A DNA stretch of 41,319 nucleotides from Burkholderiales bacterium (GTDB taxonomy: Bacteria > Pseudomonadota > Gammaproteobacteria > Burkholderiales > Usitatibacteraceae). Under the pieces are notes generated by a model. The model was not told where the DNA came from. It did no database searches and worked only from the letters and a program-made list of their open reading frames with translations. Shown piece by piece: positions 25,141 through 34,500 of the stretch; within the stretch, counting starts at the first letter, position 1; every line of letters starts with the position of its first letter. The stretch spans positions 1 to 41,319 of the forward strand of contig JANYDB010000021.1 of the NCBI GenBank assembly GCA_025359985.1, read 5' to 3'. A program made the translations under genes and the position numbers.

Positions 25141-26003
25141 TGAACATAAATTCCGATGCTGCACCGTTGCAGCAAGGCTGGCCATACCCGACCCTGTTTG
25201 CTCATCGTGGGGGAGGCAAGCTAGCACCTGAAAATACTCTAGCGGCCATGAAATATGGCTATGCGCATGGCTATGGTGCGGTCGAGTTTGATGTAAAGCT
25301 TAGCGCCGATAATATTGCGATTTTATTGCATGACGACACGGTTGATCGCACCACCGATGGTGAAGGTTTGGCCGACCAATTTAGTATGGCTGAGCTGGAA
25401 AAACTGGACGCAGGCGCATGGCATGGCGCAGCCTATAAGGGAGAGCGAATTCCGCGTTTTTCAGCCGTCGCAAAATATCTCCATGGCCTGGGTTTGATGG
25501 CAAATGTTGAAATCAAACCCAGTCCTGGACGTGAAGCAGAAACCAGCAAACTGGTCGCCGAGCTTTGCCAAGAGCTATGGCGTGACCGTCTGGTAAAGCC
25601 CCTTATTACATCATTCAGTGTTGATGCGCTCCGTGCGGCGCGCCATGTTTCGCCGCAAGCTTTACTTGCACCGATGGGGCTGCTGGTGGATATACCGGAT
25701 GAGTCACAGCTCGATTTGCTGCAGTCGCTCGAATGTGTGTCGCTCCATTGCCACCATGCCAGACTGACGGCGGAACATGTACGCTTTTTCCATCATCACG
25801 GATTTCGTGTGCTGACGTATACCGTCAATGAGATTGATCAGCTAGCCGCACTTCTGGCGATCGGCGTTGATGGTATTTTTACCGATAATCTTGAGGTGAT
25901 GGCCAAGCGCTTTGCACCGCAACTGCATGATAGCGGCCGCGCTATGCAGGATGAGCAAGTGCTTGATATCGATTGGCTCGGTGTTCCGCCGCCGATGCCC
26001 TGA
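25140..26003 (+). CDS. ugpQ: Glycerophosphodiester phosphodiesterase
   Basis: The 287-residue TIM-barrel enzyme cleaves glycerophosphodiesters to glycerol 3-phosphate and an alcohol. Motifs are LFAHRGGGKLAPENT, VEFDVKLSADNIAILLHDD, DRTTDGEG, ANVEIKP and TDNLEVM. No signal peptide is seen, so it is cytoplasmic like UgpQ. ATG 25140 shares one base with the pgpA stop (TGATG); a GTG one codon earlier is also in frame. It is probably the last gene of the block, working on lipid turnover with pgpA. Confidence 0.92.
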   Translation: MNINSDAAPLQQGWPYPTLFAHRGGGKLAPENTLAAMKYGYAHGYGAVEFDVKLSADNIAILLHDDTVDRTTDGEGLADQFSMAELEKLDAGAWHGAAYKGERIPRFSAVAKYLHGLGLMANVEIKPSPGREAETSKLVAELCQELWRDRLVKPLITSFSVDALRAARHVSPQALLAPMGLLVDIPDESQLDLLQSLECVSLHCHHARLTAEHVRFFHHHGFRVLTYTVNEIDQLAALLAIGVDGIFTDNLEVMAKRFAPQLHDSGRAMQDEQVLDIDWLGVPPPMP

Positions 26004-26384
26004 ATGTCGTTCCAGGGCCCAGATCCCAGGCTGCAGCTAACATGGCTCACACAGCTGACGGGCAAAGCCGATTTGTAATGTGTCTTTGCCCTGTCATTGT
26101 TTAGCGCTAACATGATTAATATTCTGATGAATGGTTTGCGAAAATATCGCGCTAAACAAGGCGTGAATGCGCCTTTAGCCGACCACACGTTAAGGTCCTG
26201 ATACACCAAGTTAGAGCGTATTTTTATGGTAATCGTTGAGATAGCCTTGTTAAACGCCTGATTTCGTGATAAAAACTTTAAAAGGGTAGGTCGTTTAAGT
26301 CGTCATTAAAGTCATGCATCACATCAAATTTTAAATTGCTTCAGCCCTAGTGGGCCTCAATTTTAATTAAGCAAGGTGCAAACC
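26004..26384. other. Intergenic region before the orphan ParA gene
   Basis: About 380 bases without a gene. An imperfect hairpin at 26057-26095 (GACGGGCAAAG / CTTTGCCCTGTC) ends in ATTGTTT and may be a weak terminator of the rib-thi-pgp block. The rest is AT-rich and should hold the ParA promoter, which I cannot pin down. Confidence 0.4.
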
Positions 26385-27158
26385 ATGCCGCGCATTACTG
26401 TGTTCAACCAAAAAGGTGGGGTTGGTAAAACGACTACAGCGCTCAATCTCGCTGCCGCGTTGGCGCGTGCGGGTGAAGCACCGCTCACGATAGATTTGGA
26501 CCCGCAGGGCCACCTCACGATGCTCAGCGGTGTCGGCGCTATCACGGGTGATACCAGCATTTACGCTTTCTACCGCGACAACAAACCTTTGACCGAATTA
26601 ACGCTGCAGACAGAACGTCATTCCAGTCTCATCCCCGCTCATCTGGAGCTGGCCAAGGTCGATACACAATTCGGCAAAGGCCCGAACATCTTGAATCGCT
26701 TAAAGCTCGCCCTGATTCGCGAAAACCTGAACGGCGTGCGCCCGGTGATCATGGACTGCAGTCCGCTGCTGGGGGTATTGTCCCTGTCGGCCATTTTTGC
26801 GGCAGATAAGGTATTGATACCCGTGTCGGCTGACTATCTCGCCGTGAAAGGCGCATTGCAGGTTGAGAAAACACTTAACGCACTGGGGCCGGTATTGAAG
26901 AAGCGGATAGAACGCCGCTATGTGATCACGCGCTTTGATGGGCGGCGCAAAATGTCCTGGGATATTTACAACACCTTTCGCGAACGCTTTGGTCGCGAAT
27001 TGTGCGAAACCCGCATTGCCGAAAGTGTCTCGCTGGCAGAAAGCCCATACGCCGAAACAGATGTGTTTGAGCACGCCCCAGGCAGTCGTGGCGCACAGGA
27101 CTATCAGGCGCTATATGAAGAGCTGCGTGCTAGTGATTTTCTGGCGATGGCGGCCTAA
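26385..27158 (+). CDS. Orphan ParA-family ATPase
   Basis: The 257-residue protein has the deviant Walker A motif FNQKGGVGKTTTALNLAAAL, shortened here to KGGVGKTTTAL. It also has TIDLDPQGHLT (Walker A'), a Walker B region VIMDCSPLLG and VLIPVSADYLAVKGA. Such ATPases place DNA, chemoreceptors or other cargo on the nucleoid or membrane. No ParB or centromere-like repeat lies next to it. ATG 26385 follows GCAAGG; a GTG nine bases upstream is also open. The cargo cannot be told from this window. Confidence 0.85.
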   Translation: MPRITVFNQKGGVGKTTTALNLAAALARAGEAPLTIDLDPQGHLTMLSGVGAITGDTSIYAFYRDNKPLTELTLQTERHSSLIPAHLELAKVDTQFGKGPNILNRLKLALIRENLNGVRPVIMDCSPLLGVLSLSAIFAADKVLIPVSADYLAVKGALQVEKTLNALGPVLKKRIERRYVITRFDGRRKMSWDIYNTFRERFGRELCETRIAESVSLAESPYAETDVFEHAPGSRGAQDYQALYEELRASDFLAMAA

Positions 27159-27204
27159 GAAAAATTGTTAAGTCGTAAGGTCGTCAGTCGCGCGGTAGAT
27201 CTTG

Positions 27205-27420
27205 TCAATCACACTTGCTGATAATCAGCGAAATAGCGCCTTCCAGATCAGTGCCATCCCCGCGCGGTAAATCATCCATTACTTTGCATTCCAGCACAGT
27301 GGCATGGTGATACATTTGACGCAGCTTGATTTCCGCCAATGCCTGCGTCTAGGCCTGAATGACGAGACTTTCAACCATAAGGCCGGAACGAGTGCATATA
27401 CGAAAGCCAAATTTTTGCAT
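27205..27420 (-). pseudogene. Small conserved-type gene with an in-frame TAG
   Basis: The minus strand reads MQKFGFRICTRSGLMVESLVI, cut here to its start MQKFGFRICTRSG. It continues to a TAG at codon 24 and then, in the same frame, TQALAEIKLRQMYHHATVLEC, of which KLRQMYHHATVLEC is the clearest part, up to TGA at codon 72. The composition looks like a short soluble protein and both halves share one frame, so a single nonsense change is the simplest reading. It resembles, from memory, a small hypothetical family of betaproteobacteria with an FRIRTRSG opening. No function is known to me. It lies convergent to the ParA gene and divergent from oxyR. Confidence 0.5.
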
Positions 27421-27554
27421 ATCGAAGTGTAGAGCGAAATACGCCAGCGGGAAAGTAGTAATTACGGAAGCCACAAATCATGATCTTACAATTAACAAGA
27501 TTATAGAACCTGACTGCGATCATAATCATGACAGTTAATCTCTACTAGGAAAAA
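27421..27554 (+). promoter_or_regulatory. oxyR upstream region
   Basis: An AT-rich leader ends in AGGAAAAA before the ATG, a good ribosome site. Around 27501-27545 the sequence ATAG-N7-CTGC-N7-ATCA-N7-TAAT partly follows the four-part OxyR contact pattern. This suggests autoregulation, but the match is weak. Confidence 0.3.
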
Positions 27555-28475
27555 ATGAATCTTCGTGATCTCCGCTATCTGGTTGCGCTCGCCGATCTAA
27601 AGCATTTTGGCCGCGCAGCCGAGGCGTGTTTTGTGTCGCAGCCGACACTGTCAACCCAGATTAAAAAATTTGAAGATGAGCTGGGCACGCCATTGATTGA
27701 GCGCAATCCGCGTAACGTAATGCTGACGGATGTGGGCGTTGCCGTCGTCGCCCGCGCGCGCGCCATACTGCATGAGGCTGATCAAATCAAAAATATCGCT
27801 CGCCGCGCAAAAGACCCTGAATCCGGCACCGTCAAGATTGGCATTTTCCCCACACTTGGCCCCTACCTGTTGCCCCATGTGGTGCCGAATATTGTAAAAA
27901 AATTCCCTAAACTTGAGCTTATGCTGTTTGAGGAAAAAACCGAAAGCGTGCTCAAAAAATTACACGATGGTGATCTCGATGCGGGCATCATCGCCTTGCC
28001 GATTCATGACGACACCCTGCATGCCGAGTTTTTATTTGAAGAGTCATTCGTGCTCGCGGTACCGAAGGGTAACGCGCTGGCTAAACTTAAAAAAATCAAA
28101 TTGAGTGATCTGACCAACGAGCGCCTGCTGCTATTGGACGACGGCCATTGTTTACGCGACCAGGCGCTGGAAGTCTGCCAAATGGCAGGGGTGAGTGAAC
28201 GAGCCGGATTTAGAGCAACCAGTCTCGAAACACTGCGCCACATGGTCTCCGCCAACGTCGGCATGACCCTGCTACCCGCATTGACGGTGCAACCGCCTGT
28301 CCCGCCCACACCGAATGTGGTGCTGATTCCATTCGCAGCGCCTGTGCCAAGCAGACGCATCGCGATCGTATGGCGACGCACATCGGCATTGACCGTCTTT
28401 TTGCAGCAGTTGGTGCCGCTATTTAAAACTTTGCCAAAGGGCGCGCTGGATGCGCCGAAGGGTTTGCGCGCCTGA
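27555..28475 (+). CDS. oxyR: Hydrogen peroxide sensor OxyR (LysR family)
   Basis: The 306-residue regulator has an N-terminal winged helix (MNLRDLRYLVALADLKHFGRAA, core FGRAAEACFVSQPTLS) and a C-terminal sensor domain. The redox pair is visible in DDGHCLRDQALEVC, with Cys199 and Cys208 at exactly the Escherichia coli numbering. Peroxide oxidation to a disulfide should turn it into an activator of catalase, peroxidase and related genes. None of those is adjacent. Confidence 0.95.
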   Translation: MNLRDLRYLVALADLKHFGRAAEACFVSQPTLSTQIKKFEDELGTPLIERNPRNVMLTDVGVAVVARARAILHEADQIKNIARRAKDPESGTVKIGIFPTLGPYLLPHVVPNIVKKFPKLELMLFEEKTESVLKKLHDGDLDAGIIALPIHDDTLHAEFLFEESFVLAVPKGNALAKLKKIKLSDLTNERLLLLDDGHCLRDQALEVCQMAGVSERAGFRATSLETLRHMVSANVGMTLLPALTVQPPVPPTPNVVLIPFAAPVPSRRIAIVWRRTSALTVFLQQLVPLFKTLPKGALDAPKGLRA

Positions 28476-28536
28476 GCGTTATGGTCGTGACAAATACATT
28501 CAGGATGTTCGGTAATGCGTGAATTTTTAAATTTCC

Positions 28537-28611
28537 TGGTGGGCGGTACTGGGATCGAACCAGTGACCCCTGCCGTGTGAAGGCAGTGCTCTACCGCTGA
28601 GCTAACCGCCC
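28537..28611 (-). tRNA. tRNA-Val (anticodon CAC)
   Basis: The minus strand reads GGGCGGT acceptor, GCTC D-stem with AGCGGTA loop, CTGCC anticodon stem with TTCACAC loop, and T-arm CTGGTTCGATCCCAG. The acceptor return is ACCGCCC followed by an encoded CCA. The anticodon CAC is at 28577-28579. All stems pair. It stands alone between oxyR and the decarboxylase gene. Confidence 0.97.
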
Positions 28612-28701
28612 AATGCTCACATTTTCGCACGCTAAACGGATGGGGTCAATTTTGCGTTTGAAGTTTGTAATAGTCGTGGTGAAGGCTATGGCACGCTACA
28701 T

Positions 28702-28729
28702 GATTGCGAACCAGAGACTGCCGTATAAT
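28702..28729 (+). promoter_or_regulatory. Possible promoter of the decarboxylase gene
   Basis: A perfect TATAAT -10 box is at 28724-28729, with TTGCGA upstream at a spacing of 14 bases, shorter than ideal. It lies 115 bases before the ATG at 28844, in the gap after the divergent tRNA. Confidence 0.3.
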
Positions 28730-28843
28730 CGCCCCCTCCAGCAATGCATTATTTAGCGGTTATGTTTGCGTATTTGTCCTCATATGCGCACCTAAAATTT
28801 ATGTTGCAAGCATGATACTGTAAACCTGCCCTCAAGGATTTCC

Positions 28844-31093
28844 ATGAAATTTCGCTTCCCGATTGTCATTATTGACGAAGATTTTCGTTCTGAAAACACC
28901 TCAGGTCTGGGTATTCGCGCGCTGGCGGATGCGATTCAGAGTGAGGGCATGGAGGTGCTGGGGGTGACCAGCTATGGCGATCTTTCGCAATTTGCGCAGC
29001 AGCAATCGCGCGCTTCAGCATTTATTTTATCGATTGATGATGAAGAGTTTACGCCGGGGCCTGAGCTTGATCCGGCGGTGTTGAGTTTGCGTAAATTTAT
29101 TGAAGAAATTCGTTTCAAGAATTCTGAAATCCCGATCTATTTATACGGCGAGACACGCACTTCGCGTCATTTGCCGAACGATATTTTGCGCGAGCTGCAT
29201 GGCTTTATTCATATGTTTGAAGATACGCCGGAGTTTGTGGCGCGGCATATTATTCGCGAAGCAAAATCGTATCTTGATTCATTGGCGCCGCCGTTTTTTC
29301 GTGCATTGGTGAATTACGCGCAGGATGGTTCGTATTCGTGGCATTGCCCCGGTCACTCCGGCGGTGTCGCTTTTTTGAAATCACCGATCGGGCAAATGTT
29401 CCATCAATTTTTTGGCGAGAATATGTTGCGCGCTGACGTATGCAACGCGGTGGAAGAGCTCGGGCAATTGCTCGATCATGATGGTCCGGTGGGCGCATCA
29501 GAGCGCAATGCCGCGCGGATTTTCAATGCAGATCACTGCTTCTTTGTGACCAACGGCACTTCTACCTCGAACAAAATGGTGTGGCATGCCAACGTCGCGC
29601 CGGGCGATATTGTGATTGTGGATCGTAACTGTCATAAATCGATTTTGCACGCCATCATCATGACCGGTGCAAACCCGATTTTTTTGATGCCGACCCGCAA
29701 TCATCTGGGCATCATCGGCCCGATTCCGTTGGAAGAGTTTTCGGCAGAAAGCATCCGTCAAAAAATTGAAGCCAATCCGTTTATCAAAGACAAGAAAGCC
29801 AAGCCGCGTATCTTGACCATCACGCAATCCACTTATGACGGCGTGCTTTACAACGTTGAGACGCTCAAAGAAACCCTGGCTGGTCAGGTTGAGACGCTGC
29901 ATTTTGATGAGGCATGGTTGCCGCACGCAACCTTTCATGATTTTTATAAAAACATGCACGCTATTGGCAAAGATCGTCCGCGCTCAAAGGATGCGATTAT
30001 TTTTGCCACGCATTCCACCCATAAATTGCTAGCGGGTATTTCGCAGGCATCGCAAATTATTGTGCAGGATTCCGATACGCGTCAGCTTGATCGCTATGCG
30101 TTTAACGAAGCCTACTTGATGCATACCTCGACTTCACCGCAGTACGCGATTATTGCGAGCTGTGACGTATCTGCGGCCATGATGGAGCCACCAGGTGGCA
30201 CCGCGTTGGTGGAAGAATCTATTGCTGAAGCACTTGATTTCCGTCGAGCCATGCGCAAGGTGGATGATGAATTTGGCAAGGACTGGTGGTTTAAAGTCTG
30301 GGGCCCGGAAACATTGTCCGACGAAGGCGTGGGCCTGCAAAGTGATTGGGTGCTGAACGCCAATGAAGAGTGGCATGGCTTTGGCAACCTGGCGCCGGGC
30401 TTTAATATGCTTGATCCCATTAAATCCACCATTGTCACGCCAGGGCTAGATGTCTCGGGCATGTTTGCGAATACGGGTATTCCTGCTTCCATCCTGACAA
30501 AATTTCTTGCCGAGCACGGCGTGATTGTGGAGAAGACCGGACTCTATTCATTCTTCATCATGTTCACCATCGGCATTACTAAAGGACGCTGGAATACGCT
30601 GCTAACTGCACTGCAGCAGTTCAAGGATGATTACGATCGCAATCAGCCGATGTGGAAAATTCTGCCGGAGTTTGTCGCCGCGCAACCACGCTATGAGCGT
30701 ATGGGCCTGCGTGATTTGTGCCAGCAGATTCACGATATGTATAAAGCCAATGATATTGCTCGACTCATTACCGAGATGTACACATCCATCATGGAGCCTG
30801 CGATGACGCCGGCTGACGCGTTTGCGCGGATGGCACATCGCGATATTGACCGTGTGGAGATTGATCATCTTGAGGGCCGTATTACCAGCGTGTTGCTGAC
30901 GCCTTATCCCCCTGGTATTCCGCTGCTAATTCCGGGTGAGCGATTCAACAAAACCATTGTGCAATATCTGAAGTTTGCCCGCGAATTTAATGCTGGCTTC
31001 CCCGGTTTTGAGGCTGATATTCACGGCTTGGTGGAGGCTAAAAAAGACGACAAGCTGATCTATTACGTAGACTGCGTACGCCAGCACAGCTAG
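28844..31093 (+). CDS. Orn/Lys/Arg decarboxylase (AdiA/LdcI fold)
   Basis: The 749-residue PLP enzyme has an N-terminal receiver-like wing domain (IVIIDEDFRSENTSGLGIRAL, core IVIIDEDFR). A PLP core follows with WHCPGHSGGVAF, FVTNGTSTSNK, LHFDEAWLPHA and FATHSTHKLLAG (Lys394 as Schiff-base lysine). The large C-terminal domain has LTPYPPGIPLLIPGER. It makes a diamine or agmatine with release of CO2. Length is nearer arginine decarboxylase AdiA (about 755) than LdcI (about 715), but the substrate cannot be fixed by eye. It may serve acid resistance or polyamine synthesis. AAGGA lies six bases before the ATG. No antiporter gene is next to it. Confidence 0.9.
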   Translation: MKFRFPIVIIDEDFRSENTSGLGIRALADAIQSEGMEVLGVTSYGDLSQFAQQQSRASAFILSIDDEEFTPGPELDPAVLSLRKFIEEIRFKNSEIPIYLYGETRTSRHLPNDILRELHGFIHMFEDTPEFVARHIIREAKSYLDSLAPPFFRALVNYAQDGSYSWHCPGHSGGVAFLKSPIGQMFHQFFGENMLRADVCNAVEELGQLLDHDGPVGASERNAARIFNADHCFFVTNGTSTSNKMVWHANVAPGDIVIVDRNCHKSILHAIIMTGANPIFLMPTRNHLGIIGPIPLEEFSAESIRQKIEANPFIKDKKAKPRILTITQSTYDGVLYNVETLKETLAGQVETLHFDEAWLPHATFHDFYKNMHAIGKDRPRSKDAIIFATHSTHKLLAGISQASQIIVQDSDTRQLDRYAFNEAYLMHTSTSPQYAIIASCDVSAAMMEPPGGTALVEESIAEALDFRRAMRKVDDEFGKDWWFKVWGPETLSDEGVGLQSDWVLNANEEWHGFGNLAPGFNMLDPIKSTIVTPGLDVSGMFANTGIPASILTKFLAEHGVIVEKTGLYSFFIMFTIGITKGRWNTLLTALQQFKDDYDRNQPMWKILPEFVAAQPRYERMGLRDLCQQIHDMYKANDIARLITEMYTSIMEPAMTPADAFARMAHRDIDRVEIDHLEGRITSVLLTPYPPGIPLLIPGERFNKTIVQYLKFAREFNAGFPGFEADIHGLVEAKKDDKLIYYVDCVRQHS

Positions 31094-31309
31094 CCCTGTG
31101 ACGAAGCGCTTTTCACGATGGCGTAATGCATACCGGGCTGCCGGATTTGAAATATGCGTTTGGATTGGGCCACTAAGTTTAATCCGGCGTTAAAAATGGT
31201 GAGCCACGAAACATGCGGTGTGCCCGGCATTTATTTCTGTGCACCTTTGATAAAAAATAACCCGTAGTGCCTAAAGCCAGAATGGCGTGTCTGCAGGTTA
31301 AACTTCGAC

Positions 31310-32323
31310 ATGCAAAATTTTTGGATCAACTCAGGCTTTAACACCCTTATTAAGAACGATCACGGCTGGCTGCGTGTGACGCCGGATTACTTACGCTTTA
31401 TTTTGCAGCGACCAGAGCTTATCCCGATTGCGGAATCAGGGCCGCACGAATGTGCTTTACATCAGGCGCTGTTGGATCAGCCGTCGCGTGCTATCCGGGC
31501 TGAAGAGCTGGGCTTAATTGAAGACGCCGATGCGCGTGAAAACTACATCCACTTCTTGAAACTGCGGAAATCCTTGCTGGATGCGGTGACGGTCGAGCGG
31601 TTTTATCTCGAGGCATTTCGCAAAGGCGTGATGGATATTCCGCCGGTTTTTCTGGATATGGCCGCTCATGCGATCACGCGCAGTCTGCTGGATGGCATAG
31701 CGGATATTTATGAGATTCGCGCGGGCGAGATGTTATTTCGGCAGCAGCGGGTTTCCACGGACGGCGGGCAGGTGTTGGCTGCCGATGCGGAAACGATTCA
31801 ATTGTTTTCCGATACAGGCGGCTTCGGCAGGGTGGGGCGTTTGCTGGCGCAGCAGGGAACGCCGCTGGCAAGTGTGAACATGGATGTCCTGTCGCATGAG
31901 AATTCACAACTTTATTGGCTTCGTGAGGATCGCTACGCTTATCTGCTGGACCTCACTCGCGGACGTGCTGGAGAACAAGCTCTGGCGCGGCTCCTGAGCC
32001 GATGGGTCAAACATTTCCTGGGGCTGGAGGTAGTGCTGGAATCACTCGAAAAAGTTGAAGACGAAGCGTGGCGCTGGCATACCGGACTGGATGTGGAATC
32101 GACGGCCATCTTAAATGATCTTTACGAAGGCCGTGAGGTGGACGCTGAGCGCCAGCAGCGCTTGATTTTGCTTTATCGATTAATCTTTGTGGACGCGCGC
32201 GAGATGCGTCAAGATGTGGCCGGTAAGCCGATTTACGTCGGTATCGCCATCAGTCAAGATAATGTGCTGAAATTAAAACCACAGAATCTGTTACTCAATT
32301 TACCGCTTGCGCAGAATGGATAG
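31310..32323 (+). CDS. DUF6352 family protein
   Basis: The 337-residue protein begins MQNFWINSGF..L...GWLRVTPDYLRFIL. It is mostly helical, with DARENYIHFLKLRKSLLDA, DIPPVFLDMAAHAITRSLLDG and AGEMLFRQQRV. This matches, from memory, the DUF6352 family of Burkholderiales-type bacteria, whose function is unknown. No signal peptide or membrane segment is seen, so it is probably cytoplasmic. A 216-base gap separates it from the decarboxylase. Confidence 0.7.
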   Translation: MQNFWINSGFNTLIKNDHGWLRVTPDYLRFILQRPELIPIAESGPHECALHQALLDQPSRAIRAEELGLIEDADARENYIHFLKLRKSLLDAVTVERFYLEAFRKGVMDIPPVFLDMAAHAITRSLLDGIADIYEIRAGEMLFRQQRVSTDGGQVLAADAETIQLFSDTGGFGRVGRLLAQQGTPLASVNMDVLSHENSQLYWLREDRYAYLLDLTRGRAGEQALARLLSRWVKHFLGLEVVLESLEKVEDEAWRWHTGLDVESTAILNDLYEGREVDAERQQRLILLYRLIFVDAREMRQDVAGKPIYVGIAISQDNVLKLKPQNLLLNLPLAQNG

Positions 32324-32466
32324 TAAGCCGCATTTAAGAATAAAATAGTGTAGGCAGCCAAATCGAAATACCTGCAGTCATATCGAAACAATTCATACCC
32401 CCCAAAACAATTACCAAGCAATCGCCACGAACAAATTACCAACCGGCAACAACCGAGAAAGTAAAC

Positions 32467-32709
32467 ATGATCAAGCCCGCCGAACACCCTGCTGTTGCCA
32501 TGCTGCGCAGTGAAATTGAAATGATGATGTCGGATCGCGAGGCGCTGTTGCGCGTGGCGGGTGCGGCCGCAAAATTGGTTGAGATATTGAATATTGCGCG
32601 CCTGCCGGTTTCGGCTATTCCGCTGGCAGAAGCATTGTCATCAAGCGTAAACGCGCTGTCGGAAGACTCGCTAAAAGATGCTCTGCAGGCACAAAAGCAG
32701 CGCGTCTGA
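32467..32709 (+). CDS. Small helical protein, unknown
   Basis: The 80-residue protein (MIKPAEHPAVAMLRSEIEMM...) looks wholly helical, with AAGAAAKLVEILN-type amphipathic runs and no Cys or membrane segment. A GAGAAAG ribosome site stands before the ATG. It is followed after 21 bases by the acyltransferase gene, so the two may be co-transcribed. I do not recognise a family; coding is supported by the ribosome site and composition. Confidence 0.6.
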   Translation: MIKPAEHPAVAMLRSEIEMMMSDREALLRVAGAAAKLVEILNIARLPVSAIPLAEALSSSVNALSEDSLKDALQAQKQRV

Positions 32710-32730
32710 TGCCCAGCAAAGATTGCTGAC

Positions 32731-33330
32731 TTGATTTCTGATTTTCAGATTCCCGCGCAATATCAGCGTCGGCATGGTCGCATTACGCGGTTCGTTGGGC
32801 GCACAGTGATGAGGCTGGCGGGCTGGCGCTTTAACGGCGAGCTGCCGGATTTGCCTAAGTTTGTGATCGCAGTTGCGCCACACACATCGAACTGGGATTT
32901 TGTGATCGGCGTGATGGCCTTATGGTCGCTCGATATTAAAATTTCATTCATCGGTAAGCACACCTTGTTTCATGGTTTGTTTGGTCGCTGGCTGCGGTCA
33001 CTGGGCGGTATTCCGGCTGACCGTACCCAAGCACACGGCTTGGTCGGTGAGGTCGTTAGCGCGTTTAACGCAACAGATCGCATGATCCTCGCGCTGTCAC
33101 CGGAAGGTACACGCGCTGCCGGTAAAGGTTTCAAGACCGGTTTTTTACATATAGCCCTCGGCGCAAACGTACCTATTGTGCTGGCCTATTTTGATTTTCC
33201 CCATCGTCAGGTAGGCTTCGGTCCTTTGTTCATGCCGAGCGGCGATATTGAGCACGATATGAAAGCCGTGCTGGATTTTTACCGGCCGATGCGAGGCAAA
33301 TATTTAAAGCACTGGCAGCAAACACCATGA
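32731..33330 (+). CDS. PlsC-like 1-acylglycerol-3-phosphate acyltransferase
   Basis: The 199-residue protein has the acyltransferase HxxxxD motif in VAPHTSNWDFVIG. Glycerophosphate-binding segments LGGIPADRT and ALSPEGTRAAGKGFKTGF follow, then a PIVLAYFDFPHR strand. PlsC-type enzymes add the second acyl chain in phospholipid synthesis. This short subgroup may act on other lipids. The start is uncertain: TTG at 32731 gives the longest plausible form, but the family core begins only near residue 20. Confidence 0.85.
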   Translation: MISDFQIPAQYQRRHGRITRFVGRTVMRLAGWRFNGELPDLPKFVIAVAPHTSNWDFVIGVMALWSLDIKISFIGKHTLFHGLFGRWLRSLGGIPADRTQAHGLVGEVVSAFNATDRMILALSPEGTRAAGKGFKTGFLHIALGANVPIVLAYFDFPHRQVGFGPLFMPSGDIEHDMKAVLDFYRPMRGKYLKHWQQTP

Positions 33331-33385
33331 GCGTTGAGCTGCTTTTTTAGCGCGTAAGGCCGGATTAGTGCCACTGTGCCTGGCA

Positions 33386-34135
33386 TCATTTAAGCCATTG
33401 CAACCAAACCCCCGCCGTTAAATAACAGCTACCTGCGATCATTACAATAGCGCGTGTCCATTTGCGAAAGTTGGCGTCCGACATGGCTTCCAGGACTTTG
33501 CGTGAAAGGTTGGTGCCGAGCATGGCCAGCAGTACGGCGCCCAGTGTCATCCACCATTCGATGCTGCTGTAGGCCGTATTGAGGAGTAGGCCGAAATAAA
33601 TAATTTTTAATATATGGCCAAAGCTTTGGGTACTCGCTTTGGTGGCCACAACTTGTTTGCGATGCATGTTTGAATGAATAAAAAATACATCCAGCAGCGG
33701 GCCGGATACCCCTGCCACTAACTGAATAGCGCTGCAGGTTAGTCCACACAAAAGCGCATGGCCGCGCTTGTCAACATTGAATTTCAAATCTCTGGGCAGG
33801 AAAAAGCTGATGAAAGGTGTCGCACCCAGCAAGAGATAGGCTACCGGTTTGCTGGCTGATAGTTGTATAAAGCTGAAGAGCGCAAGAATAATGAGCGCAC
33901 CCGCTGCAGTGCCGCGAAATACGCGCCAGTTCACATCGTGCCGCCACAGCCAGGCACGCCAACCGTTCGCGGCCATCTGGGCAACCCCATGCAGCATCAT
34001 CGCCTTGGGCAAGGACAGCAATGCGAGCAGGACGCCCATTAAAATCATGCCGCCCGCCATCCCGAGGATGCCTGAAATGAATGAGGTTATGACGATGGTG
34101 ACCGCAATCGCAGTCACTGTAATGATGGAAAGCAT
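33386..34135 (-). CDS. TauE/SafE family permease
   Basis: The 249-residue membrane protein has about eight hydrophobic segments. The duplicated family motif is visible as FISGILGMAGGMILMG in the first half and AIQLVAGVSGPLLDVFFI in the second. The family exports sulfite, sulfoacetate or other organic anions. The gene stands alone, convergent with the acyltransferase gene across 55 bases. No sulfur gene is adjacent, so the substrate is open. Confidence 0.85.
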   Translation of the reverse strand: MLSIITVTAIAVTIVITSFISGILGMAGGMILMGVLLALLSLPKAMMLHGVAQMAANGWRAWLWRHDVNWRVFRGTAAGALIILALFSFIQLSASKPVAYLLLGATPFISFFLPRDLKFNVDKRGHALLCGLTCSAIQLVAGVSGPLLDVFFIHSNMHRKQVVATKASTQSFGHILKIIYFGLLLNTAYSSIEWWMTLGAVLLAMLGTNLSRKVLEAMSDANFRKWTRAIVMIAGSCYLTAGVWLQWLK

Positions 34136-34500
34136 AAGATTTTTTTCTAACGATTTCTTTTACTAAATATATGTAAGGATTTTAGCGCGTTGGCAGAGCA
34201 TGCAAACAACGCGATTTTCTGAATCTAGAAGAGTGTCAAACGTGGTTTCAGGACACGCAAAAATACAAACACTAGGAACAACGGCTGTTACCAGTCAAAA
34301 ATGCTTTGAGATGCTCGCCAATGCTAGTCATTAATATTTTTACGCCAGGTTTAAATTCTGGTTTCGCAGACCGCTAGCCGATTACAAATTCAATTTTTAG
34401 GGTGAGCTGATTACGTAAGCAACAGGAGATGCGCGCAGATTGTGAGAAAATTGTATAAGATATTTTTAAATCACGATTCTTTCTAAATGCAAACGCAAAC
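34136..34500. other. Divergent intergenic region, TauE / M14 peptidase
   Basis: This 365-base AT-rich spacer must contain both promoters. TATAAGAT near 34455 could be a -10 box for the plus-strand gene. No ribosome site is evident before the ATG at 34501. No RNA gene or coding remnant is seen. Confidence 0.4.

Noticed and set aside
28004-28630. Minus-strand frame across oxyR and the tRNA
   Set aside because: It runs through a complete tRNA-Val and the OxyR sensor domain; its composition is that of an antisense shadow.
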